Shown here: positions 52,577-63,500 of the stretch, piece after piece
How positions within the stretch are numbered: the first letter of the stretch is position 1
Layout: each line of letters begins with the position of its first letter
NCBI GenBank assembly: GCA_044220545.1
Contig: JBGAQX010000008.1
Span: forward strand, 36,878 to 100,877
DNA: 64,000 nucleotides
Reading direction: 5' to 3'
DNA from: Fen-999 sp044220545
GTDB taxonomy: Bacteria; Pseudomonadota; Gammaproteobacteria; Burkholderiales; Rhodocyclaceae
Notes under the pieces: generated by a model
The model's input: only the letters and a program-made list of their open reading frames with translations
Told to the model about the DNA's origin: nothing
The model's database searches: none
Made by a program: the position numbers and the translations under genes

Positions 52577-52580
<4 letters not shown>
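51481..52580 (-). pseudogene. Bcr/CflA-type MFS drug exporter with internal deletion and frameshift
   Basis: The first part (MKKAPRGLAVLLAAMTAIGP, STDTYLPAFPAM, LADALGRRRVLLVS, up to AGRIEYL) and the second (LDGPAAQRLIAHTGMMFAIA, APVLGGW, to the end LAFAQRNR) are in different frames. Between them, at about 52281-52287, the usual stretch of some 25 residues holding the RxxxGxxAGAG motif C is absent. A deletion of a length not divisible by three explains both facts. The remaining C-terminal half (about 265 codons) is otherwise clean, so the loss may be recent. The start overlaps the comM stop (ATGA). Confidence 0.85.
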
Positions 52581-54064
<1,484 letters not shown>

Positions 54065-54084
54065 GGTGGCGACGCGGCCCCGCG

Positions 54085-54324
54085 TCAGCGGCCGGCGCGG
54101 GCCTCCAGCTCGGCCACCTTGGCTTCGAGAGCGGCCAGTTGCGCCCTGGCCCGCGCCAGCGCTTCGCGCTGAATATCGAATTCCTCGCGCGTAACCAGGT
54201 CGAGCCGGCCCAGTGCGCCGGTCAATAGCGCGCGCAGATTCTTTTCCACATCCTTGGCGGGGGTGGCGGCAATCAGGGCGGAGATCTTGGCGGCGAGGTC
54301 GTCGAACAGTTTGGTGTTCAGCAT
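54085..54324 (-). CDS. ubiK: UbiK ubiquinone-synthesis accessory factor
   Basis: 79 residues, YqiC/BMFP family: FDDLAAKISALIAATPAKDVEK, GRLDLVTREEFDIQREALAR, then a C-terminal coiled coil. It forms trimers and helps UbiJ in ubiquinone synthesis under oxic conditions. Upstream of comM by 20 bases; divergent from the torF-like gene. Confidence 0.93.
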   Translation of the reverse strand: MLNTKLFDDLAAKISALIAATPAKDVEKNLRALLTGALGRLDLVTREEFDIQREALARARAQLAALEAKVAELEARAGR

Positions 54325-54383
54325 GGCGGCGGTCCGGACAAAGACGCGATGATCTTAGCATGCGAGCTCATTTCGGCTTCCGC

Positions 54384-54398
54384 GCACCAATTTAGTGC
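54384..54398 (+). promoter_or_regulatory. NtrC-like enhancer site
   Basis: GCACCAATTTAGTGC matches 12 of 15 positions of the NtrC consensus GCACCAAAATGGTGC and is dyad-symmetric. It lies about 100 bases upstream of the -24 element, a normal enhancer distance. A second half-site (ttagtgca) lies near 54423-54430. Confidence 0.75.
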
Positions 54399-54492
54399 CC
54401 ACCCCTTCGCTGACGATGCTTGTTAGTGCATCGCATGGCGGCGGGCGCCGCACAAATTGCCTAATACACTGTTTCAGCAGTATTTTTTCATC

Positions 54493-54508
54493 TGGCACGC
54501 TCCCTGCA
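54493..54508 (+). promoter_or_regulatory. Sigma-54 (-24/-12) promoter of the torF-glnK-amtB operon
   Basis: tggcacgctccctgca has the invariant GG and GC dinucleotides ten bases apart (54494-54495 and 54506-54507) and TGGCAC at -24. The start codon of the first gene is 40 bases downstream. Together with the NtrC-like site this predicts induction on nitrogen limitation. Confidence 0.88.
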
Positions 54509-54547
54509 TTGAGGTGTGGGCAACCATTTCCCAATAGGAGCATTCTC

Positions 54548-55399
54548 ATGCGCAAGACTCTTCTCGTCGCCGCCATCGGCGCCCTCTCCGTCCCGACCCT
54601 TGCCCTGGCCGAGGAAGCCGCGCCGGCTTCGCCGCTGTCTTTCAACGTCGGCGTCGTTTCCGACTACCTGTTCCGTGGCGTCAGCCAGACCCATGGCAAG
54701 CCGGCCCTGCAAGGCGGCATCGACTACGCGCATCCGAGCGGCTTCTACGTCGGCGCCTGGGGTTCGAGCATCACCTGGGTCGATGACTTCCTGGGCAAGG
54801 GCACGCTTGAAGTGGATGTCTATGGCGGCTACAAGGGCAGCGCCGGCGACATCGGCTACGACGTCGGCTATATCACCTACAACTATCCGGGCCATGGCAG
54901 CGCCATCCCGACCATCCTGGCCAACCCGAACACGCAGGAACTCTACGCGGCGATCAGTTACAAATGGATCACCGCCAAGTATTCCCACGCGACGTCCAGC
55001 CATTTCATCGGCTGGTACGGCGGCTCGGCGTACGACCAGAAGACGCGCGGTTCCGGCTATCTCGAAGTCAACGCCAACTACGACCTTGGCAACGGCTGGA
55101 CGCTGACCGGCCATATCGGCCATCAGAAGGTGAAGAACTCGGTCACCACCGCCGCGATCGAAAACGCCAACTACACCGACTGGAAGCTCGGCGCGACCAA
55201 GGATATCGGCTTCGGCGTCGTCGGCCTGGCCTATTCCGACACCAACGCCAAGGGTTCGTGTTCCGACCCGTTCCCGAGTTCGGGCGCCTCCGCCTACTGC
55301 TGGGGCAATGGCAACTTCGTGTCCGGCACCGGCCCCACCTCGGGTTTCAAGAATGTGGCCAAGGGCACCGCCGTGCTGTCCTTCGTCAAGACCTTCTGA
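54548..55399 (+). CDS. TorF-family putative porin
   Basis: 283 residues from the ATG at 54548 (ribosome site aggag). Signal peptide MRKTLLVAAIGALSVPTLALA, then beta-rich barrel with the family start LSFNVGVVSDYLFRGVSQTH and GKPALQGGIDYAHPSG. Ends in FVKTF with C-terminal Phe. Outer-membrane barrel, probably a pore for small nitrogen compounds given that it heads the sigma-54-driven glnK-amtB operon; that is inference. Confidence 0.9.
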   Translation: MRKTLLVAAIGALSVPTLALAEEAAPASPLSFNVGVVSDYLFRGVSQTHGKPALQGGIDYAHPSGFYVGAWGSSITWVDDFLGKGTLEVDVYGGYKGSAGDIGYDVGYITYNYPGHGSAIPTILANPNTQELYAAISYKWITAKYSHATSSHFIGWYGGSAYDQKTRGSGYLEVNANYDLGNGWTLTGHIGHQKVKNSVTTAAIENANYTDWKLGATKDIGFGVVGLAYSDTNAKGSCSDPFPSSGASAYCWGNGNFVSGTGPTSGFKNVAKGTAVLSFVKTF

Positions 55400-55423
55400 T
55401 CCGCCTCGCGCAAAGGAGCCAAC

Positions 55424-55762
55424 ATGAAACTCGTTACCGCCATCATCAAGCCGTTCAAGCTTGACGAGGTGCGCGAGGCCCTCGCCGCCGTCGGCGTGCA
55501 GGGCATCACGGTCACCGAAGTCAAGGGCTTCGGCCGGCAGAAGGGCCACACCGAGCTGTACCGCGGCGCGGAATACGTGGTCGATTTCCTGCCGAAAGTG
55601 AAGGTCGAGGCCGCCATCAAGTCGGAGCTGCTCGACCAGACCATCGAAGCGATCGAGAAGGCCGCCAGCACCGGCAAGATCGGCGACGGCAAGATCTTCG
55701 TCTTCGACCTGCAACAAGTGGTTCGCATCCGCACCGGCGAAACCGGCACGGACGCCCTCTAA
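55424..55762 (+). CDS. glnK: PII nitrogen-regulatory protein GlnK
   Basis: 112 residues. T-loop with the uridylylated Tyr51 (TELYRGAEYVVDFLP), B-loop ATP site (KIGDGKIFVFDL) and C-loop (RIRTGETG). Adjacent to amtB, whose channel it blocks when nitrogen is plentiful. 24 bases after the porin gene. Confidence 0.97.
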   Translation: MKLVTAIIKPFKLDEVREALAAVGVQGITVTEVKGFGRQKGHTELYRGAEYVVDFLPKVKVEAAIKSELLDQTIEAIEKAASTGKIGDGKIFVFDLQQVVRIRTGETGTDAL

Positions 55763-55773
55763 GGAGAATCATC

Positions 55774-57267
55774 ATGAGAAAACTGCTCGCGATCATGCTG
55801 ACAGTCGCCACGGTGGCCGCCGTCGGCTTCGGCGGCGCGGCCTGGGCGGACGACAAGCCCGCCGACAGTGCCGTGCCGGCGGCAACCGCAGTGGCCGCGC
55901 CCGCACCGGCGGCCGCTCCGGCGGACGCCGCCGCGCCGGCCGCAACTCCCGCACCCACGCCCAACAAGGGCGACACCGCCTGGCTGATCGTCGCCACGGC
56001 CTTCGTCATGCTGATGTCCATCCCCGGCCTGGCGCTGTTCTACGGCGGTCTGGTGCGCACCAAGAACATGCTTTCGGTGCTGATGCAGGTGTTCGCCATC
56101 TTTTCGCTGATCAGCGTGCTCTGGGCCGTCTATGGCTACAGCGTCGCCTTCAGCGAGGGCAACGCGTTCTTCGGCGGCCTGGACAAGCTGTTCCTGAAGG
56201 GCATCACGCCGGATTCGGTGGCGGCGACCTTCAGCAAGGGCATCGTCATCCCCGAGTTCATCTTCGTGGCCTTCCAGGGCGCCTTCGCGGCGATCACCGT
56301 CGGCCTGATCGTCGGCGCCTTCGCCGAACGGGTGAAGTTCTCGGCCGTGCTGCTGTTCGCCGTCCTCTGGTTCACCTTCAGCTACCTGCCCATGGCGCAC
56401 ATGGTCTGGTACTGGGCCGGTCCGGACGGCTACACGAGCGCCGAAGCGGCCGACAAGCTCAACGCCACCGCCGGCTGGCTGTTCCAGAAGGGCGCGCTCG
56501 ACTTCGCCGGCGGCACCGTGGTGCACATCAACGCCGCCATGGCCGGCCTGATGGGCGCCTACATGGTCGGTCGCCGCGTCGGCCTGGGAAGCGTCTCCAT
56601 GGCGCCGCACTCGCTGACCATGACGATGATCGGCGCTTCGCTGCTGTGGTTCGGCTGGTTCGGCTTCAACGCCGGCTCCGCGCTCGAAGCCAACGGCACC
56701 GCCACCCTGGCCTTCGTCAACACCTGGCTGGCCACCGCCTGCGCGACCTTGTCCTGGATGATCGCGGAATGGCTGATCAAGGGTCGTCCCTCCCTGCTGG
56801 GTGCCGCTTCCGGTGCCGTGGCCGGCCTGGTGGCGATCACCCCGGCGGCCGGCTTCGTCGGTGTGATGGGCGCGCTGGTCATCGGCCTGGCGGCCGGCGT
56901 GGTCTGCCTGTGGGGCGTCAATGGCCTGAAGAAGATCCTCAAGGCCGATGACTCGCTCGACGTGTTCGGTGTCCATGGCGTCGGCGGCATCCTCGGCGCC
57001 ATCCTGACCGGTGTCTTCGCCGCGCCCAGCCTGGGCGGCACGGGCATCTACGACTACGTGGCCAACAAGGTCGCCGACAACTACGACATCATGGGCCAGG
57101 TGGTCACCCAGGCCACGGCCGTGGGCACCACCATCGTCTGGTCGGGCGTCGTCGCTTTAGTTTGCTACAAGATTGTCGATATCCTGGTAGGACTGCGCGT
57201 CACCGAAGACGAGGAACGCGAAGGTCTGGACATCGCCTCCCACGGCGAATCCGCGTACCACTACTGA
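55774..57267 (+). CDS. amtB: Ammonium transporter AmtB
   Basis: 497 residues. Signal-like N terminus, then an unusual Ala/Pro-rich linker (about residues 28-65) before the 11-helix Amt core (GDTAWLIVATAFVMLM...LALFYGGLVRTKN). The pore twin histidines are His209 (MAHMVWYWAG) and His401 (FGVHGVGG). C-terminal tail (VTEDEEREGLDIASHGESAY) is the GlnK-binding region. Co-operonic with glnK. Confidence 0.96.
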   Translation: MRKLLAIMLTVATVAAVGFGGAAWADDKPADSAVPAATAVAAPAPAAAPADAAAPAATPAPTPNKGDTAWLIVATAFVMLMSIPGLALFYGGLVRTKNMLSVLMQVFAIFSLISVLWAVYGYSVAFSEGNAFFGGLDKLFLKGITPDSVAATFSKGIVIPEFIFVAFQGAFAAITVGLIVGAFAERVKFSAVLLFAVLWFTFSYLPMAHMVWYWAGPDGYTSAEAADKLNATAGWLFQKGALDFAGGTVVHINAAMAGLMGAYMVGRRVGLGSVSMAPHSLTMTMIGASLLWFGWFGFNAGSALEANGTATLAFVNTWLATACATLSWMIAEWLIKGRPSLLGAASGAVAGLVAITPAAGFVGVMGALVIGLAAGVVCLWGVNGLKKILKADDSLDVFGVHGVGGILGAILTGVFAAPSLGGTGIYDYVANKVADNYDIMGQVVTQATAVGTTIVWSGVVALVCYKIVDILVGLRVTEDEEREGLDIASHGESAYHY

Positions 57268-57312
57268 GCTGGCTGCGTCTGAATCTCCCCCTCCGAGTCA
57301 ACCTCGGTTCAT

Positions 57313-57341
57313 CGGGCACCCCACGGGGTGCCCGTTTTTAT
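57313..57341 (+). terminator. Terminator after amtB
   Basis: Perfect 9-bp stem cgggcaccc/gggtgcccg, loop cacg, followed by ttttta. It lies between convergent amtB and purU. Confidence 0.92.
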
Positions 57342-57348
57342 TGGCGGA

Positions 57349-58209
<861 letters not shown>

Positions 58210-58211
58210 GT

Positions 58212-58820
58212 TCAGATCTGTTTGGCCGCCAAGTCGATGGCCGAGCGCAACTCGGCGTAACTGTTGGTGACCCGAAACTGCGGGAACTCGCGGATCACGT
58301 TTTCCGGCGCGTGGAAGAGGATGCCGGCATGGGCCTCGGCGAGCATGGCGGTGTCGTTGTAGGAATCGCCGGCGGCGATCACCTGGAAGTTGAGTTCCTT
58401 GAAGCGCCGCACCGACTCCATCTTCTGGTTCGGCATGCGCAGGTGGTAATTCACCAGGAAGCCGGCGGCGTTCGCCTCCAGCTTGTGGCAGAACAGGGTC
58501 GGCATGCCCAGTTGGCGCATCAGCGGCATGGCGAACTCATAGAACGTATCGGAAAGGATGATGACCTGGAAGGCCTGCCGCAGCTCGTCGAGAAAGTCCT
58601 TGGCGCCGGCCATCGGCCCCATGTCGGCGATCACCTTCTGGATGTCCGGCAGACCCAGCTTGTGCTGTTCCAGCAGCGCCAGGCGGTACTTCATCAGCTT
58701 GTCGTAGTCCGGCTCGTCGCGCGTGGTGCGGCGCAGTTCGGGAATGCCGGTACGCTCGGCAAACTCGATCCAGATTTCAGGGACCAATACGCCTTCGAGG
58801 TCGAGACAGACGAGTTGCAC
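58212..58820 (-). CDS. thrH: ThrH-type phosphoserine phosphatase / homoserine phosphotransferase
   Basis: 202 residues of the HAD superfamily from a GTG at 58820 with ggag seven bases upstream; the ORF can be extended to 58886 but the added residues are not conserved. Nucleophile motif CLDLEGVLVPE (DxE rather than SerB's DxD), VVILSDTFYEF-type motif II, and AAGDSYNDTAMLAEAHAGILF. These match ThrH of Pseudomonas, which can act as phosphoserine:homoserine phosphotransferase. Adjacent to purU, three bases apart. Confidence 0.9.
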   Translation of the reverse strand: MQLVCLDLEGVLVPEIWIEFAERTGIPELRRTTRDEPDYDKLMKYRLALLEQHKLGLPDIQKVIADMGPMAGAKDFLDELRQAFQVIILSDTFYEFAMPLMRQLGMPTLFCHKLEANAAGFLVNYHLRMPNQKMESVRRFKELNFQVIAAGDSYNDTAMLAEAHAGILFHAPENVIREFPQFRVTNSYAELRSAIDLAAKQI

Positions 58821-58935
58821 GGCGTGCTCCGGACAAGGGAAAGCGGCGATTTTACCCGCAAGCGCCGCCGCGCCCATGCGGCGCACTACAATCGACGCAA
58901 CTCACCATTCCGCGCCCGACCATCGACCATCCGCC

Positions 58936-59316
58936 ATGTCCAAGACTCCCGTGCCGCCCGTCGGGCGCGGCAACTTCCCCGGCCGGCGTTGGCTGATCGT
59001 CGCGTTGCGCGGCCTGCATCTCGTGGCGGTGATCGCCCTCGGGGCGTTGATGCTGGGTGCGCCGCCACATCCGGCCTGGCCGCCGGGCTCGGTGGCGGGC
59101 GCCGTGCTCGCCACCGGGCTGGTGATGTTCGGCCTCGACCTCATGGCCGACCGGCAACACCTGCGCACCGTGGCCGGACTTTCGGTGTTGGCGAAGCTCG
59201 CCTTGGTCGCCTGGCTGGCGCTTGATCCCACCCCCTGGCTGTTCTGGGCCATCGTGGTGATCTCGGCCGTCGTTTCCCACGCGCCGGCGAGTTTTCGGCA
59301 CGCGCGGCTCTACTAG
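58936..59316 (+). CDS. Small inner-membrane protein of unknown function
   Basis: 126 residues with four hydrophobic segments (IVALRGLHLVAVIALGALML, SVAGAVLATGLVMFGLDLMA, LSVLAKLALVAWLALD, WLFWAIVVISAVVSHAPAS). The ATG at 58936 is chosen because upstream in-frame sequence is antisense to thrH. No motif recognised. Convergent with the exosortase-associated gene. Confidence 0.7.
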   Translation: MSKTPVPPVGRGNFPGRRWLIVALRGLHLVAVIALGALMLGAPPHPAWPPGSVAGAVLATGLVMFGLDLMADRQHLRTVAGLSVLAKLALVAWLALDPTPWLFWAIVVISAVVSHAPASFRHARLY

Positions 59317-59329
59317 CGCCGTTCCGCCG

Positions 59330-59953
59330 TCATTCGAGCGGTCGCCGCTCCGTCGCTATCCCGCGTAGCCAGCCCTCGACAAGCACCGACGAGAGGAACG
59401 ACCGGTCGAACCATAGCCAGAGGACGACCGGCGCCAGGACGGGAAGCAGCAAGGTGCCGAACATGCCGGCGAGAATGACAGCCTGCATCTGCCAGTTGGC
59501 GATCCCCAAGGCGGCCGGGCCGGCGGCGACGGCGACGATGTTCTTGAGCACTCCGAAGACCAGGCTGAATGCCTGCGGCAACAGCAGAATGAGATAGCCG
59601 CCGACGGCTTTTCCGAGCAGGTGCCGGCCACGGGATGCCAGCAGCAGGGCGAGGTAGAGCGGCAGTCCGTAGGCATAGCTGGCCGGCTTGGCGTCGACGA
59701 CCGCCACGGCATCGGTCCGCTGACCCGGTTTGACGGCGCTGGCCACCGAGATGCGTGTTTCAACTTCCAGCCGACCAGGCGATTTCTCAACCTTGCTCAC
59801 CCAATCCTTCGCCCCGTTGCCCAGAACGACGTGTGCCACTCCGGCCGCCGGATGGGAAAGCCAGGGCGATACCGGCAGCCAGATCAGGGTGAGCACCAAG
59901 AACCAGGCCGTCGCGGCGGCGAAGAATGACCACAGGGAAGCCGGCCGGTTCAT
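59330..59953 (-). CDS. Exosortase H-associated membrane protein
   Basis: 207 residues with an N-terminal helix (FFAAATAWFLVLTLIWLPVSPWL), a periplasmic segment and three or four more helices. It lies 18 bases downstream of xrtH and has the layout of the small membrane protein that regularly accompanies exosortase H. Role unknown; probably part of the sorting complex. Confidence 0.82.
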   Translation of the reverse strand: MNRPASLWSFFAAATAWFLVLTLIWLPVSPWLSHPAAGVAHVVLGNGAKDWVSKVEKSPGRLEVETRISVASAVKPGQRTDAVAVVDAKPASYAYGLPLYLALLLASRGRHLLGKAVGGYLILLLPQAFSLVFGVLKNIVAVAAGPAALGIANWQMQAVILAGMFGTLLLPVLAPVVLWLWFDRSFLSSVLVEGWLRGIATERRPLE

Positions 59954-59971
59954 CCGTGTCTGTTCGGTGAA

Positions 59972-60493
59972 TCAGGCCGGCGCGGCGGGTTCGCCGGCGG
60001 CGCGTCGTTCGGCCGGAAATTGCGGGCTGGCGCGTACCCAGAGCAGCCAGACCAGAAGCACGTCGAGCATGATCAGCCCCTGCCAGAGATACTCGTGGGC
60101 AATGTCGAAGGCGGTTTCGTTCCACTGCACGAGGTAAAACAGACTGATTACCCGGACGACGTTCAGGCCCTGTACGGCGACGAAGCCGAGGGCCAGCCCC
60201 CAGAGCCGGTGCTTCCAGGTGGCCGGGAAGGCAACCATGGCGGCAAACAGGATGATGCAGGCCTCGACGCCATTACAGCCCGGTTCAATGGATACGCCAA
60301 ACCCGGTCGCCGGATTCCAGAGCACCTTGCCCATCGCGGCGGCATTGGTGTCGAACCGGGTCACCAGGGCGACGCAGAGCTCCGCCAACCTGGCAGTCCA
60401 GGGCAGCACGACATGCTGCTGCACCGGCTGTAGCAGCTCGATCCAGAACAGGAGAATCTGCAGGCCGAGGAAGACCAGGAAGAAGCGACGCAT
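59972..60493 (-). CDS. xrtH: Exosortase H (IPTLxxWG-CTERM-specific)
   Basis: 173 residues from the ATG at 60493 (an upstream ATG at 60544 is possible). Five or so membrane helices and the exosortase triad: Cys73 (EPGCNGVEA), Arg114 (NVVRVISL) and His133 (FDIAHEYLW). Exosortase H is the variant that processes proteins ending in IPTLxxWG plus a membrane helix; exactly such a protein is encoded immediately upstream at 60557. Confidence 0.93.
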   Translation of the reverse strand: MRRFFLVFLGLQILLFWIELLQPVQQHVVLPWTARLAELCVALVTRFDTNAAAMGKVLWNPATGFGVSIEPGCNGVEACIILFAAMVAFPATWKHRLWGLALGFVAVQGLNVVRVISLFYLVQWNETAFDIAHEYLWQGLIMLDVLLVWLLWVRASPQFPAERRAAGEPAAPA

Positions 60494-60556
60494 GACCGGA
60501 TTATCGCGCCAACGCGGTGAGGCGCGCCGCGAGGCGCCTCCCACCGCGTCACGGCG

Positions 60557-63500
60557 TCAAGTCATGTGCCGCCGCATCCGGGCAAATCCGAACAACGCCA
60601 TCAGCGCCGAAAGCAGCATCAGGCCCCACTCGGAAAGGGTGGGGATGGACGTCGGAGCGATCGGCGCATCGATCTCACCGAACAGGTTGTCGGCGGAGAC
60701 CGTATTGGCACCCGCCAGGTTGACGCCGGTAATGCGGCTCGGCGCGGTGGCCTTCGGCGTCCCGGCGCCGCCCGTTGTGCCCGGCGTGGTGAAACCGCTC
60801 AGGGTATTCGGCGGCTGGGCTGGCTGGGTAAGGGTGTAGCCCGCGCCATCGCTCTCCGGCACGCCGGTGAAACTGTACGTGCCATCGGCCTGGGTGGTGG
60901 CGGTAAGGCTGACGGCATTGCCGTTCGCGTCGTTGCCGGTGAGCTGAATCAATTGCCCGGCGATGCCGGTGTCCGTGCCGTTGAAGTTTCCGTTGTCGTC
61001 GAAGTCGCGGTAGACCCGGCCGAAGACGCTGCGATTGCCCGGGATTTCGGCAAAGTTGTTGGCCACCGAAGCCGCGCCCGGCGGCACCACGATGTTGGCG
61101 ATTCTGCTCGGCACGGTGCCGACGGCCGTCGCCGTACCGGCGCTGCCATTGGGTACGGCCGGGCCGGCGGTGGTGATGCCGTTGCTGCTGGCGGGCGGCT
61201 GCGTGGGCTCCGTTACCGTGTAGCCACCCGCGTTGGGCGGCGGCAAGTTGGTGAAGCTGTAGTTGCCGCTGGCATCGGTCGTGACAGACAAGCTGACCGC
61301 ATTGCCCTGCCAGTCCGTACCGGTCAGGTCGATCTGGACATTGGCCAGGGCCGGATCGGCGCCCTGTTGCGTACCGTTGTTGTTCATGTCCATGAACACC
61401 GTGCCGGAAATGCTGACGGGCACGACCTCGGAAAAGTCGTTGTTCGGCGAACCGCTGACGCGCGTGGCGTCGGCACCGTCCATGCCGAGCACGATGCCGA
61501 CGACCTGGCTGGTTGTCGTGCTCGGATTCGACGCCGTGCCAGGCGTTCCCGAGCTCGCGCCGATGGCGACGATGGAACCGGACCGTGTCTCGCTGTTCAG
61601 CGTTCCGGCCGGCTGGGTCGGCTCGCAGACCGAATAGGTGCCGGCCGACAGCCCGGCGAACAGGTAGTTGCCCTGCGCATCGGTATGTGTCGTGAACAGC
61701 AAGGCGCCGGCGCAGGTGGCGCCGCTCCGCAACTGAATCTCGACGCCGTTGAGGGGCGTATCGGTGCCGGCGACAAATACGCCGTCCAGCGGCGCCGTGT
61801 TGTCGCGGAAGACCTTGCCCGAAATGTAGCCCAGCGTGCTGACCAGCAGGGGTGCGTTGGCCGGCTGCTGATTGAAGCCGAAGTTGCTTTGCAGCGCGCC
61901 GACGGCAATGTTGTTGTTGTAGGTGCCCGCTGTCGTCGCGGTCACATCGACCTCGATGCGGCAGCCTCCCGGCGGCACGATCGCGCCGTTGTTGAGCCGC
62001 ACGGTCGGGCTGCCCGCCACCGCCTGGATGACGCCAACCCCGCCCGGGCAGGTCGTGGTCAGATTGTTGGGCGTGGCGACCACCATCGCGCCCGGCGCCG
62101 TCGGCAGCGTATCGGTCATGTTCGCGGTCAGCGTCATGTTGCCCTGGTTCGGGTTGTCGACGACGACGGTCAGGCGTGACCTGCCGCTCGGCGGAATCAC
62201 CGGCGGGGCAAACTGTTTGCCGACGCCCGGCGGGCTGGTGACGATGAGTCGCGCGCTGGTGGGATCCTCGTTGCTTACCCCCTCGAAGGTGGTAACGGCG
62301 CCCGATGGCAACTGGTTGGTGTAGCTGCCGGCGATGTTGCTCAGCACATTGACCGTCACCGTGCAGAAGCCGGCGGCCGGAATGGTCGCCCCGCTCAGGC
62401 GCACGCTGGTCGCCGAGGCGGGGGCGGTTACAGTACCGCCGACGCAGGTCGTCGCCGCGGCCGGAGTCGGCGCCACCACCAGGCCCGCCGGCAGGTTGTC
62501 GGTAAAGGCGGCGTCGGTCAGGCTGTCCACGTTCGGATTGTCCAGGCGAATCACCAGGGGCGCCGTGGCGCCCGGCACCCGGCTCGCTTCACCGGTCGTG
62601 AAACCAACCGGATTGCCGGTATCGAGCGTGAAGCCGCCGATCGCCTTGTGGATGACCACGGGCTGCTTGACACGCAAGGTGGCTGTCGCCGGCTCGGCGT
62701 TCGTTACCGGCGAACCACCGACGACCGCCGCTATTGCGCCGGCGGGAATCGTATTGACGTAGACGCCCTCCGCCGCCGCCGTGACGTCGATTTCGGCATA
62801 ACACGAAGCCGCCGTCCCGCCCGCCGCCGCGCCTATCGAGCCACCGTTGACCTGCACGCTGTTGGCCGCCGGCGAACTCACCGTCGCGCCGACGCAGGTC
62901 GTCGTTGGATTGGGTCCCGAGGGCACGCTCAGCCCCGCCGGCAGGGTGTCGGTCACCGACAGATTGCTCGCCGGCTGGGGACTGCCGTTGTAGAAAGTCA
63001 GCCGCAGCCGGGAACGTTGGCCTGCCTTCATGACGCTCGGGGTGAACTGCTTGACCATGCCGATGTTGGTCTGGGCGGTCAGGCTGGTCGTCGCCTGCAG
63101 GGCGTTGCTCAGTCCCTGGTCGGTACGGATCGCGCTGGGCGGAATGGTGTTGGTGATGCCGCCGGTCTTGGTGGACGTGACGTTGACGGAAACCGTGCAT
63201 GTGGCGCTGGCGGCCAGGGAGACGCCCGTGACGGCCACGGATGCGCCGCCCGAGGTGGCACTGACGATTCCACTGGGGCAGGTGGTGGCGGGCTGCGGGC
63301 TGGCGGCGATGACCATGCCGTTGGCCGCCGAGGCGGCCTGACCATCGACGGTGAAATAGTCGGTCAGGCGCAAACCGGTCACCGCCGTCGCGCCGTTGGT
63401 GATGGTGATCGTGAAGCGGCTCGCCTGGCCGGGGAACGCCAGGGTGCTCGGGCTGGTGGCCTTGGCCACGGTGAGATTGTTGCCCGCCGTGAAGTTCAGC

